Positions 16,954 to 24,114 of a stretch of DNA of 39,789 bases are shown one piece after another. Under the pieces are notes generated by a model. That model was not told the origin of the DNA, ran no database searches, and saw only the letters and a list, made by a program, of their open reading frames with translations. The translations under genes and the position numbers were made by a program. How positions within the stretch are numbered: position 1 is the stretch's first letter; the number at the start of each line of letters is the position of its first letter. The stretch is taken from positions 509,803-549,591 of the forward strand of contig JAJDCG010000001.1 of the NCBI GenBank assembly GCA_029260965.1, read 5' to 3'. Source of the stretch: Candidatus Levyibacteriota bacterium. Lineage in GTDB: Bacteria > Patescibacteriota > Microgenomatia > Levybacterales > UBA12049.

Positions 16954-17023
16954 GCGGGGTACGAGAATCGAACTCGCTTCTCCACCTTGGGAAGGTGGCA
17001 TACTACCGGTGTACTAACCCCGC
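16953..17023 (-). tRNA. tRNA-Gly (anticodon CCC)
   Basis: Minus strand. Acceptor GCGGGGT pairs fully with ACCCCGC, the anticodon stem CCACC/GGTGG carries the loop TTCCCAA (anticodon CCC), and the T loop is TTCGATT. Discriminator U, usual for bacterial tRNA-Gly. No encoded CCA. The 3' end meets the stop codon of the convergent YheO-like gene. Confidence 0.95.
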
Positions 17024-17030
17024 AATTTAT

Positions 17031-17059
17031 ATTCTAATAATACCATTTTAAGTATACAA
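17031..17059 (-). promoter_or_regulatory. Predicted promoter of tRNA-Gly
   Basis: Minus strand TTGTAT (17054-17059), 17-bp spacer, TAGAAT (17031-17036), then 7 nt to the mature tRNA 5' end. Transcription may start at or next to the mature end, leaving little or no leader. Confidence 0.6.
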
Positions 17060-17083
17060 TTTCATTAATTCATTTTTTCCCAG

Positions 17084-17112
17084 TTGACTAATTATTATTG
17101 TTTTGTTAACAT
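17084..17112 (+). promoter_or_regulatory. Predicted promoter of pyrG
   Basis: TTGACT (17084-17089), 17-bp spacer, TAACAT (17107-17112). The GTG start of pyrG is only 5 nt after the -10, so the predicted transcript begins at or within a base or two of the start codon. Confidence 0.6.
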
Positions 17113-17117
17113 AAATC

Positions 17118-18788
17118 GTGCCCCATACAAAATTAAAAAAGAAAAGAATAAAGTACATATTTGTCTCAGGAGGAGTCATCTCCGGAATCGGTAAAGGAAC
17201 CACCGCAGCATCAATTGCATATCTACTCAAACAAGCAGGCTACAAAGTAGAACCATTAAAATTTGAAAATTATCTAAATATCGACGCAGGTACTATAAAT
17301 CCTATTGAGCACGGTGATCCATTTCTTTGTGAAGATGGTACAGAGGGAGATATGGACATCGGAACGTACGAGAAATTTCTTGATAAGAATATGGGTGAGG
17401 AAAATTTCGTGACAATGGGAAGAATCTACAAGACTGTGATTGACCGTGAGCGTAGATTTGAATACAACGGTGAGGATGTTGAGGCAATACCTCACATCAC
17501 AGATGAAGTACAGGCAAGGATTGAAAAAGTTGCTAAAAAATCAGGTGCAGACATCATCCTCATCGAGCTTGGTGGTACAGCAGGCGAGTATCAGAATGTG
17601 TTTTATTATGAAGCATCCCGCATCATGACTCTCAGAAATCCAGGAGACGTGATCCATGTTCATGTCAGCTACGTTCCAACTCCTCAACATCTGGGTGAAC
17701 CCAAGACCAAGCCAACTCAGTTGTCTGTCCGCACTCTCAATTCCCTGGGAATTCAACCTGATTTTATTGTCGCTCGATCCAGGAAATATCTAGATAAAAG
17801 ACGTCGTGATCGTTTTGCTCTCTTTTGCAACATGCACCCTGAAGATATTATCTCAAATCCTGATTTAGAATCTGTTTATGAGATACCGTTGGTGCTCCAG
17901 GAGCAGGAAATGGATAAAAGAATATTTGAAAAGCTGGGTCTTGAAACAAAAAAAGCTAATCTTTCAGAGTGGAAAAACTTGGTAAAAAAAATAAAAGCTA
18001 AAAAAAGTAAAAAGATCGAGATTGCAATAATTGGTAAATATTTTGGTACTGGGGATTATCAGCTCAGGGATTCATACGCAGCACTTTTTGATGCAATAGA
18101 TCATGCTAGCTGGGAGGCTGGAGTTGAAACAACCACCAAATGGGTGGATGCTGAAAAAGTAGAAAAAAACGGAGTAAAAGAGATAGGTAATCCTGATGGA
18201 ATAATCGTACCTATCGGTTGGGGTAGTAGGGGTTCTGAAGGCATGATCGCTGCTGCTACATATGCCAGGGAAATGAAAATCCCATATTTGGGACTCTGTT
18301 ATGGTATGCAGTTGGCGGCTGTTGCATTTGCCCGTTCAGTTGTTGGTTGGGATGATGCTTCAAGTACCGAGAACCATCCAAAAAGCAAACACCCAGTGAT
18401 ATATATTATTCCATCACAAAAAGAATTGATGAAACGCCGTGCATATGGTGGAACTATGAGATTGGGCGGATGGGACGCAGTTGTTGAGAAAGGAAGTAGA
18501 GCATACTCTCTTTATGAGAGGTACGGAGGATTTATAGATAAGGAAAAGGGTCTTACAAGTGAGCGCCACAGACATAGGTATGAGTTCAATAATAAATTTG
18601 CAAAAGACATGGAAAAAGCAGGACTCAATATTACGGCTAGGTCAGTAGCTGAGGGGCTGGTTGAGATGATAGAGGTTCCAGATCATCCGTTTTATATGGG
18701 AACACAGGGACATCCTGAATATAAAAGTAGACCGCTCAAGCCTCATCCTATCTTCATAGGGTTTATTGAGGCAATGGCCAAGAAATAA
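17118..18788 (+). CDS. pyrG: CTP synthase (divergent)
   Basis: 556 aa, UTP + ATP + glutamine to CTP. Synthase half: ATP loop GGVISGIGKGT, the metal/nucleotide region NIDAGTINPIEHGDPF ... GDMDIGTYEKF, ELGGTAGEYQN, and the UTP-binding KTKPTQLSVRTLNSLGIQPD. Glutaminase half (about 295-556): nucleophile Cys in YLGLCYGMQ, and the His-Glu pair in QGHPEYKSRP. Many positions differ from the usual consensus (for example GGVVSSLGKG, GLCLGMQ), so it is a deep-branching version, but all catalytic motifs are present. GTG is the only usable start; no Shine-Dalgarno is seen and the promoter sits so close that a leaderless message is likely. Confidence 0.94.
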   Translation: MPHTKLKKKRIKYIFVSGGVISGIGKGTTAASIAYLLKQAGYKVEPLKFENYLNIDAGTINPIEHGDPFLCEDGTEGDMDIGTYEKFLDKNMGEENFVTMGRIYKTVIDRERRFEYNGEDVEAIPHITDEVQARIEKVAKKSGADIILIELGGTAGEYQNVFYYEASRIMTLRNPGDVIHVHVSYVPTPQHLGEPKTKPTQLSVRTLNSLGIQPDFIVARSRKYLDKRRRDRFALFCNMHPEDIISNPDLESVYEIPLVLQEQEMDKRIFEKLGLETKKANLSEWKNLVKKIKAKKSKKIEIAIIGKYFGTGDYQLRDSYAALFDAIDHASWEAGVETTTKWVDAEKVEKNGVKEIGNPDGIIVPIGWGSRGSEGMIAAATYAREMKIPYLGLCYGMQLAAVAFARSVVGWDDASSTENHPKSKHPVIYIIPSQKELMKRRAYGGTMRLGGWDAVVEKGSRAYSLYERYGGFIDKEKGLTSERHRHRYEFNNKFAKDMEKAGLNITARSVAEGLVEMIEVPDHPFYMGTQGHPEYKSRPLKPHPIFIGFIEAMAKK

Positions 18789-18852
18789 GATATTATTTAG
18801 GACCAAACACGAAAGATTATTTATTTTTTATAATTTTTGATCTGTATAATTC

Positions 18853-18881
18853 TTGATTCTCAAATAGGTTTAAGCTATAAT
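18853..18881 (+). promoter_or_regulatory. Predicted promoter of rplS
   Basis: TTGATT (18853-18858), 17-bp spacer, perfect TATAAT (18876-18881). ATG follows after 8 nt, again pointing to a leaderless mRNA. Confidence 0.7.
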
Positions 18882-18889
18882 ACTATTCT

Positions 18890-19177
18890 ATGTTGCAAGC
18901 AATTGATTTCAAACCAGGAGACATCATAAAAGTTCATCAAAGAATCCAGGAGGGAGATAAATCTCGTATTCAGGTATTCAAGGGAACAGTTCTGGGGATT
19001 CGCGGACGAGGAAGTAATAAGATGTTTACTGTTCAAAAAAAAGTAGGACAAATCGCGGTTGACCGTATCTGGGCTGTTGGATCACCTCTGATTGAGAAAA
19101 TAGAGATTGCTGAAAAACCAAAAAGGAGAGTTCGTCGTGCCAAGCTTTCCCACCTCAAAATAACTCACAAGAACTAA
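18890..19177 (+). CDS. rplS: 50S ribosomal protein L19
   Basis: 95 aa. FKPGDIIKVHQRIQEGDKSRIQVFKGTVLGIRGRGSNKMFTVQKK is the conserved L19 core, followed by VGQIAVDRIWAVGSPLIEKIEI and a basic tail (KRRVRRAKLSHLK). It lies at the interface of the two subunits in the 70S ribosome. About 20 residues shorter than the common 114-118 aa, lacking the first helix. Monocistronic here: own promoter and a terminator right after the stop, rather than the usual rpsP-rimM-trmD-rplS operon. Confidence 0.96.
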   Translation: MLQAIDFKPGDIIKVHQRIQEGDKSRIQVFKGTVLGIRGRGSNKMFTVQKKVGQIAVDRIWAVGSPLIEKIEIAEKPKRRVRRAKLSHLKITHKN

Positions 19178-19208
19178 GCTTGCTAATAAGTAGCTAAGCT
19201 ATTTTTTT
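19177..19208 (+). terminator. Rho-independent terminator of rplS
   Basis: AGCTTGCTA pairs with TAGCTAAGCT (one bulged base) around the loop ATAAG, followed by a run of seven T. The stem starts at the last base of the rplS stop codon. Confidence 0.7.
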
Positions 19209-19383
19209 AAAAACCGCCTTTGAAATCGTCTGGAAAAAATTTTTCTTCTGGATGATTTTTTCTCCAATTAAGCATCAATAGCAGAGTTTTATTGCGAATA
19301 TCTTCACTTTGATTAATAGATATTCCTGGAAAAGCTTCTTGGTCATTATTCCAAAGGTTCTTGCGGTCCATCTGAATCTCCAT
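19207..19383 (-). CDS. Small hypothetical protein, 58 aa
   Basis: Below the ORF-track cut-off. Minus-strand ATG at 19383 to TAA at 19207-19209: MEIQMDRKNLWNNDQEAF, then GISINQSEDIRNKTLLLMLNWRKNHPEEKFFPDDF and a Gly-Gly-Phe end. Charged, soluble, rich in aromatic residues and Asn/Asp, with no membrane segment. I do not recognise a family. Support: it fills an otherwise empty 270-bp gap and has a good upstream promoter (TTGACT-16-TATAAT at 19400-19427). Against: no homology known to me and its 3' end runs into the rplS terminator. Confidence 0.5.
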   Translation of the reverse strand: MEIQMDRKNLWNNDQEAFPGISINQSEDIRNKTLLLMLNWRKNHPEEKFFPDDFKGGF

Positions 19384-19399
19384 ATTCCATTATAAGTTA

Positions 19400-19427
19400 A
19401 TTATATTGAGTTATTTTATTAAGTCAA
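19400..19427 (-). promoter_or_regulatory. Predicted promoter of the 58-aa ORF
   Basis: Minus strand TTGACT (19422-19427), 16-bp spacer, perfect TATAAT (19400-19405), 16 nt before the ATG. Lies back-to-back with yraN. Confidence 0.5.
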
Positions 19428-19448
19428 TTTTTGGGGTAATATTAACCT

Positions 19449-19811
19449 ATGTCAAGGTTTTTGAAAGACGAAGGAGATGAGGGAGAGAGGTTGGCTGCAG
19501 AGTTTTTAAGTAAAAAAGGATATAAAATAATTGAGCGAAATTTTAGAATAAGAGGTGGAGAAATAGATATCATCGCAATTCATGATAATACATTGGTTTT
19601 TATAGAAGTCAAGACAAGATCATCAAATAAATTTGGAACACCACTGGAGTCAATTACTCCCTGGAAGCTGAAAGCTCTCATTCGAACCGCGCAATTTTAC
19701 AAAATCAAACATAAAAACCTGCCTGAGGGGATGCGTGTAGATGCAGTTACTGTAGAATATGACTATAGTGGCAAACCTCTGATAGAGCATGTGGAGAACA
19801 TTACATCTTGA
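19449..19811 (+). CDS. yraN: YraN/UPF0102 family nuclease-like protein
   Basis: 120 aa. Restriction endonuclease-like fold with the family signature GERLAAEFLSKKGYKIIERN, then GGEIDIIA (Asp of the PD-(D/E)xK site) and LVFIEVKTRSS (the ExK part). Metal-site residues are all present, so a nuclease activity is possible; the biological role is not established. The 3' end overlaps convergent uvrB by 11 bp. A TAATAT sequence lies 6 nt before the ATG, with only a weak -35. Normal length for the family. Confidence 0.92.
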   Translation: MSRFLKDEGDEGERLAAEFLSKKGYKIIERNFRIRGGEIDIIAIHDNTLVFIEVKTRSSNKFGTPLESITPWKLKALIRTAQFYKIKHKNLPEGMRVDAVTVEYDYSGKPLIEHVENITS

Positions 19812-21792
19812 TTTTTTTGATTTGATCCCGTAGACGAATGGCAGCTTCAAAATCAAGTCTTTCTGCTGCTTGCTTCATTTCCCGTCTCAGGAGCTTGAGT
19901 GCTTCATCTCTTTCATCCGGCAGTAAGACTTCTTTATTGGCAAAATTTATCACAGCCTCCATTGACGGATCAGGAGCTTCTTCTTCCTTTTTTACCATCC
20001 GTTCACGTATAGATTTTTTGATAGTTTCAGGCGTGATGCCATGTTTCTTGTTGTACTCAAGCTGTATCTCGCGTCTCCTTTCTACCTCATCAATTGCTCC
20101 CTTCATGGATTTAGTTTCTTTATCTGCATACATAATGACTGTTGCATCGACATTGCGTGCAGCACGGCCCATGGTCTGTATGAGTGAAGTCTTGCTCCTG
20201 AGGAATCCTTCTTTATCTGCATCAAGTATCGCAACCAGAGATACCTCAGGTAGGTCAAGTCCTTCCCTGAGGAGATTGATACCAACCAGGACATCAAATT
20301 CTCCACGTCTCAGACTGTCTAAGATATCCTGTCTCTCAAGTGTGATAATGTCTGAATGGAGATAGGATACTTTGATTTCTTTTTCTTCAAGATATGAAGA
20401 AAGTTCTTCCGCCATTCGTTTGGTAAGTGTGGTTACAAGCACGCGTTGTTTCTCCTTGACTCTTTTTGATATCTCATTTATAAGATCATCAACTTGTCCT
20501 GCGCTGGGACGCACAGAAATCGTCGGATCTACAAGGCCTGTTGGTCTAATAAGCTGTTCAGTAACACCATCCTTTTCCTCTTGTGCCAGGGAGAGTTCAT
20601 ACTCGTTGGGGGTTGCTGATACGTATGTAATTTTGTGAGTTTTTCTCATGAATTCCTCAAATTTAAGCGGTCTGTTGTCTAGTGCTGATGGGAGACGAAA
20701 TCCATAATCAATTAGTGTTTGTTTGCGGGATCTGTCCCCGTTGTACATTCCTCGTATCTGAGGAATAGTGATATGCGACTCATCAACCATCAACAGCCAA
20801 TCATCACTAGCGTGTTCAAAGTAATCAATAAGCGTGTATGGTGCTTGTCCTGGTTTTCGCTCATCAAAATAAATTGAATAATTTTCGATTCCATTTACAT
20901 ATCCGACCTCTTTTATCATTTCCATGTCAAAGTTTGTCCGCTGATTTATTCGCTGTGCTTCAAGCATTTTTCCTTCTGCACGTAGTTTTTTGATCTGGAG
21001 ATCAAGGTCATGTCTTATTTTAGTAAAAGCATCTGTATATGTACTAGGGTCAGTCATATAGTGTTTGGCAGGATAGATTATAGTTGCATGAAGAGGGTTT
21101 ATGATCTCACCAGTCAAGGAATCAAATTCGTACATTTTTATGAGCGTATCATCAATTTGCATGCGAATCCCATGGTCAACATATGCGGGAAAAACATCAA
21201 TTGTTCCACCTCTAACCCTAAAAGATCCTCTTTTAAATTCGTAGTCATTTCGAACATACTGTAGGTCTGTTAATCTCAATAGTACATCCTCCCGTCTTAT
21301 TTTCATACCTGTTTTTAGCTCGAGGATAAATTTACCGTATTCTACGGGAGAGCCTAGGTTGTAAATGCAGGATACGGATGCAACGACTATCACATCCTTG
21401 CGAGTTAGTAGATTTGCAGTTGCTGAGAGGCGAAGTTTGTCTATTTCTTCATTGATGTCAGCTTCTTTTTCGATATAAGTGTCTGATTGCGGGACATATG
21501 CCTCTGGTTGGTAATAATCATAATAAGAAACAAAATAAGAAACAGCATTTTCTGGGAAAAAGTCTCGAAATTCCTGATAAAGCTGTCCTGCCAGAGTCTT
21601 GTTGTGGGAGATTATCAGAGTCGGTTTTTGTATTTTTTCAATCACATTTGCCATGGTAAAGGTCTTGCCACTACCTGTTACACCCAGGAGTACCTGATTT
21701 TTGACATTGTTTTGAAGATTTTTTGTTAGTTTTTCAATAGCAGCAGGTTGATCACCAGTAGGCTTGAAATCTGATTTGAGTTTGAATTTCAT
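19801..21792 (-). CDS. uvrB: Excinuclease ABC subunit B
   Basis: 663 aa from the ATG at 21792 (MKFKLKSDFKPTGDQPAAIE), which matches where UvrB normally begins. The track adds 15 unrelated residues from 21837. Helicase motifs: Walker A GVTGSGKT (37-44), the beta-hairpin YYDYYQPEAYVP that clamps the strands, the VDESH box, and motif VI GRAARN. The C-terminal UVR motif (RREMKQAAERLDFEAAIRLRDQ) binds UvrC. Damage-verification step of nucleotide excision repair. No LexA-like operator was seen upstream, although lexA lies nearby. An extended -10 (TGC-TAAAAT) ends 8 nt before the chosen ATG. Confidence 0.97.
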   Translation of the reverse strand: MKFKLKSDFKPTGDQPAAIEKLTKNLQNNVKNQVLLGVTGSGKTFTMANVIEKIQKPTLIISHNKTLAGQLYQEFRDFFPENAVSYFVSYYDYYQPEAYVPQSDTYIEKEADINEEIDKLRLSATANLLTRKDVIVVASVSCIYNLGSPVEYGKFILELKTGMKIRREDVLLRLTDLQYVRNDYEFKRGSFRVRGGTIDVFPAYVDHGIRMQIDDTLIKMYEFDSLTGEIINPLHATIIYPAKHYMTDPSTYTDAFTKIRHDLDLQIKKLRAEGKMLEAQRINQRTNFDMEMIKEVGYVNGIENYSIYFDERKPGQAPYTLIDYFEHASDDWLLMVDESHITIPQIRGMYNGDRSRKQTLIDYGFRLPSALDNRPLKFEEFMRKTHKITYVSATPNEYELSLAQEEKDGVTEQLIRPTGLVDPTISVRPSAGQVDDLINEISKRVKEKQRVLVTTLTKRMAEELSSYLEEKEIKVSYLHSDIITLERQDILDSLRRGEFDVLVGINLLREGLDLPEVSLVAILDADKEGFLRSKTSLIQTMGRAARNVDATVIMYADKETKSMKGAIDEVERRREIQLEYNKKHGITPETIKKSIRERMVKKEEEAPDPSMEAVINFANKEVLLPDERDEALKLLRREMKQAAERLDFEAAIRLRDQIKKIKM

Positions 21793-21800
21793 GACAATCC

Positions 21801-21809
21801 ATTTTAGCA
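21801..21809 (-). promoter_or_regulatory. Extended -10 box of uvrB
   Basis: Minus strand TGC-TAAAAT (TAAAAT 21801-21806) placed 8 nt before ATG 21792. The -35 (TTTCAT at 17 bp) is poor, as often with extended -10 promoters. If the transcript starts here, the longer reading from 21837 is excluded. Confidence 0.5.
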
Positions 21810-21811
21810 GA

Positions 21812-21840
21812 TTTACTTTTTTTATGAAATCTGGCATACT
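21812..21840 (+). promoter_or_regulatory. Predicted promoter of the NlpC/P60-like gene
   Basis: TTTACT (21812-21817), 17-bp spacer, CATACT (21835-21840) with an upstream TGG extension. ATG follows after 11 nt. It overlaps the divergent uvrB control region. Confidence 0.42.
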
Positions 21841-21851
21841 ACCTGCCTAAT

Positions 21852-22640
21852 ATGATAACTTCAGAGGTTTTACGAAAAAAAGTAGAAGATTTTAAGTTAG
21901 AAGTACTTGACTGGAAAGTTTTTCCCGTTTATTGGATTAATACTCCAGATTTTGGGAGGGGATTTCTGGGCGCAAAAGGATCGCCAGAGCAGATGCAGAA
22001 AGAAGTAGCGCGGATTATTAAAGCAAGCAGTAATGCAGACGAAGAGATAAATGTAGTTAATGCAGGGAGTGCTAGAAATTTTTTATATAGAAATCAGATT
22101 GGTATTGATTGTTCGGGATTTGTTTTTCACCTTCTCAGCAAAAGCATAGGAGGTACAGGACGCCTGGTGGATACCTTGTTCGTTCCTCGTGATACAGTTA
22201 TTGCCGCATCTGAAAAAGACAGCTGGAAAAGAGTTCGTGAATTAAGCGATAAAGATAAAAGAAGGCTTCCCGAAATGGTCCCTATGGAATGGGTATGCAA
22301 CACTTTTAGTAAAGAACCTCAATTTCTTACAAATGTCAAAAGTTTTTCAAGCGATGAGACTTCTGCGATAGTTACAGACTATTCAGAAGTTACTGTTGGA
22401 GACATTGTAATTATGGAAAAAAAGGGAAGATATAAACATATGGGAATTGTGACTGATGTAAATGGTATGGAATGGGAAGTTTGGGACTCTTATCGTGAAG
22501 ATGATGGATATGGGGGAGTTAGAAGACACGAGGTAGAAATAGTAAATCCGAGTTTGTCACTAAATCTTCAGCACTGGACGGATTTTGATACTACGCGGTA
22601 TGATGCTTACTCTGTTAGGAGACTAAATGTTTTTCAGTAA
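21852..22640 (+). CDS. NlpC/P60-like cysteine peptidase-fold protein without signal peptide
   Basis: 262 aa, no signal peptide or membrane helix. A Cys-His pair fits the NlpC/P60 fold: Cys87 in GIDCSGFVFHLL and His196 in GDIVIMEKKGRYKHMGIV. The third polar residue is not certain. The N-terminal 80 residues and the region between Cys and His (about 100-175) are larger than in standard NlpC/P60 domains and I do not recognise them. Canonical members cut peptidoglycan stem peptides outside the membrane; the lack of an export signal is odd and suggests a cytosolic substrate, or release by other means. Divergent from uvrB, upstream of lexA. Family-level call only. Confidence 0.65.
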   Translation: MITSEVLRKKVEDFKLEVLDWKVFPVYWINTPDFGRGFLGAKGSPEQMQKEVARIIKASSNADEEINVVNAGSARNFLYRNQIGIDCSGFVFHLLSKSIGGTGRLVDTLFVPRDTVIAASEKDSWKRVRELSDKDKRRLPEMVPMEWVCNTFSKEPQFLTNVKSFSSDETSAIVTDYSEVTVGDIVIMEKKGRYKHMGIVTDVNGMEWEVWDSYREDDGYGGVRRHEVEIVNPSLSLNLQHWTDFDTTRYDAYSVRRLNVFQ

Positions 22641-22677
22641 AATTTAATATTGACCCCTTTTGTTCCCCTTTGTCATG

Positions 22678-22707
22678 TTGACAAAAATATACGAAGTATC
22701 GTATATT
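22678..22707 (+). promoter_or_regulatory. Predicted lexA promoter
   Basis: Perfect TTGACA (22678-22683), 18-bp spacer, TATATT (22702-22707), 13 nt before the lexA ATG. The spacer is occupied by the palindromic operator. Confidence 0.65.
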
Positions 22708-22710
22708 TTT
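22683..22710 (+). promoter_or_regulatory. Palindromic operator at lexA (candidate SOS box)
   Basis: AAAAATATACGA (22683-22694), spacer AGTA, TCGTATATTTTT (22699-22710): perfect 12-bp arms. Core ATACGA-N4-TCGTAT differs from both the E. coli (CTGT-N8-ACAG) and Bacillus (CGAAC-N4-GTTCG) boxes, though it shares the CGA-N4-TCG symmetry and spacing with the latter. It sits between -35 and -10 of lexA, where autorepression is expected. No second copy was found in the window. Confidence 0.7.
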
Positions 22711-22720
22711 CTATATACAT

Positions 22721-23356
22721 ATGGCAGGTGTTTTATACGCGAAAGAAAGGCAAGTTCTCGAATTTCTGGTTCAGTTCCAGAATAAAAACGGCTATTCTCC
22801 AACCCTTACTGAAATTGCTAGAGCCACGGGTCATAAAAGCGTTTCTACGATTCATGTTCTCATAAGAAGTCTTGTAGACAAGGGCTATGTGCAAAAAGTT
22901 GATGGCAATTCGCGAGTTCTTAGAGTTAAGGATGAAAATATAGTGTCTAAATTTATGGGCGTTGAGCCATCTGTCGAACTGCCTTTGATGGGATATATAG
23001 CAGCTGGCAAGCCACTTGAACCGCATACTGATCCCAATGCTACTTTTCAGGTTTCCGCATCCATGCTGTCTGGTGCCAAAACTTCATATGTTCTCCAAGT
23101 AAAAGGCGAATCAATGATAGAAGATGGGATACTAGACGGAGATTTTGTGGTTATTGAGAAGGTGGATGATGCAAAAAATGGTGAAATAGTAGTGGCGCTG
23201 GTAGATGATAGTCTCGCTACGTTAAAAAGATTTCAGAAAACTGGCGATGTTGTGAGTTTGCATCCTGCTAACGCAACAATGGAACCGATTTTCCCGAAAT
23301 CTCTTAAAATTCAGGGAAGAGTTGTAGGACTTGTTAGACGTTTTGCCTCTATTTGA
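22721..23356 (+). CDS. lexA: LexA repressor
   Basis: 211 aa. N-terminal winged helix (about 1-68; recognition region ATGHKSVSTIHVLIRSL) and C-terminal S24 self-cleaving peptidase domain. Cleavage bond Ala95-Gly96 in YIAAGKP, catalytic Ser131 in VKGESMIEDG and Lys169 in LATLKRF, so RecA-stimulated autocleavage should be intact. Represses SOS genes until DNA damage. The recognition helix would need to match the TACGA-type palindrome upstream. Monocistronic-looking, followed by rsmI with its own -10 box. Confidence 0.96.
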   Translation: MAGVLYAKERQVLEFLVQFQNKNGYSPTLTEIARATGHKSVSTIHVLIRSLVDKGYVQKVDGNSRVLRVKDENIVSKFMGVEPSVELPLMGYIAAGKPLEPHTDPNATFQVSASMLSGAKTSYVLQVKGESMIEDGILDGDFVVIEKVDDAKNGEIVVALVDDSLATLKRFQKTGDVVSLHPANATMEPIFPKSLKIQGRVVGLVRRFASI

Positions 23357-23399
23357 ATGGACGACTTTAGTGTTTGTTACTTTGAATTTTAGATTTTTG

Positions 23400-23408
23400 T
23401 GCTATCAT
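23400..23408 (+). promoter_or_regulatory. Extended -10 box of rsmI
   Basis: TGC-TATCAT (TATCAT 23403-23408) ends 7 nt before the rsmI ATG, so the message is predicted leaderless. No good -35 at 17 bp, but TTTGAA lies at 16 bp. Confidence 0.45.
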
Positions 23409-23415
23409 ACTGCTC

Positions 23416-24114
23416 ATGGGAACTCTTTTTGTAGTGTCTACTCCAATAGGCAATCTCAAGGACATAACTTTTCGTGCAGTTGAAACATTGTTTGCGGTAG
23501 ATGCAATTGCATGCGAAGATACAAGACGAACAGGCTTGTTGCTTGAAAATTTGCTGCATCATGTTGAGAGTAAATCAAAACCCAAGCTTGTTTCGTATTA
23601 CGAGCAAAATGAAGCTCAAAGAATTCCAGAAATTATTTCATTTCTTAAGAATGATTTTAGTATGGCGCTTGTCAGTGATGCAGGCACTCCTTTAATATCA
23701 GATCCAGGCTTTAAACTCGTTCGCGAATGCCTTAAAAAGGGAATAAAAGTTGAGTCACTTCCTGGCGCATCATCTGTCTTGACAGCTTTGACATCCTCAG
23801 GATTGCCAACAGATAAATTTTTCTTTGCAGGTTATCCACCACACAAATCAGGACACAGGAAAACATTTTTTGAAAATATCAAAAAATCCCAGGAATTTCT
23901 CAAAACAACCGTAATCCTTTTTGAGGCTCCTCACAAGCTAATCAAAACATTGAGTGAAATGAAGGAAGCCTTGGGTGATATTGAAATAGTACTTGCGCGG
24001 GAAATGACTAAAATACATGAAGAGCTTCTTTGTCAGAAGATTTCAATAGCTCTTGAATTTTACAAAAAACGCAAACCCAAAGGGGAATACGTATTGCTTT
24101 TTAATTTGAGCTAA
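23416..24114 (+). CDS. rsmI: 16S rRNA C1402 2'-O-methyltransferase RsmI
   Basis: 232 aa, tetrapyrrole-methylase fold. LFVVSTPIGNLKDITFRAVETL at the N-terminus, ACEDTRRTGLLL, then VSDAGTPLISDPGFKLVREC and LPGASSVLTALTSSGLPTDKFFFAGYPP are all diagnostic. It methylates the ribose of C1402 in the decoding centre with S-adenosylmethionine. It lacks the C-terminal extension of longer homologues (about 280 aa). The last 4 bp overlap the convergent fusion gene. Confidence 0.95.
   Translation: MGTLFVVSTPIGNLKDITFRAVETLFAVDAIACEDTRRTGLLLENLLHHVESKSKPKLVSYYEQNEAQRIPEIISFLKNDFSMALVSDAGTPLISDPGFKLVRECLKKGIKVESLPGASSVLTALTSSGLPTDKFFFAGYPPHKSGHRKTFFENIKKSQEFLKTTVILFEAPHKLIKTLSEMKEALGDIEIVLAREMTKIHEELLCQKISIALEFYKKRKPKGEYVLLFNLS

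Noticed and set aside
19838-20365. 175-aa plus-strand ORF inside uvrB
   Set aside because: Antisense to strongly conserved UvrB helicase motifs; Ser-rich shadow composition.
22650-22865. 71-aa ORF upstream of and overlapping lexA
   Set aside because: Covers the lexA promoter and operator; no coding character.
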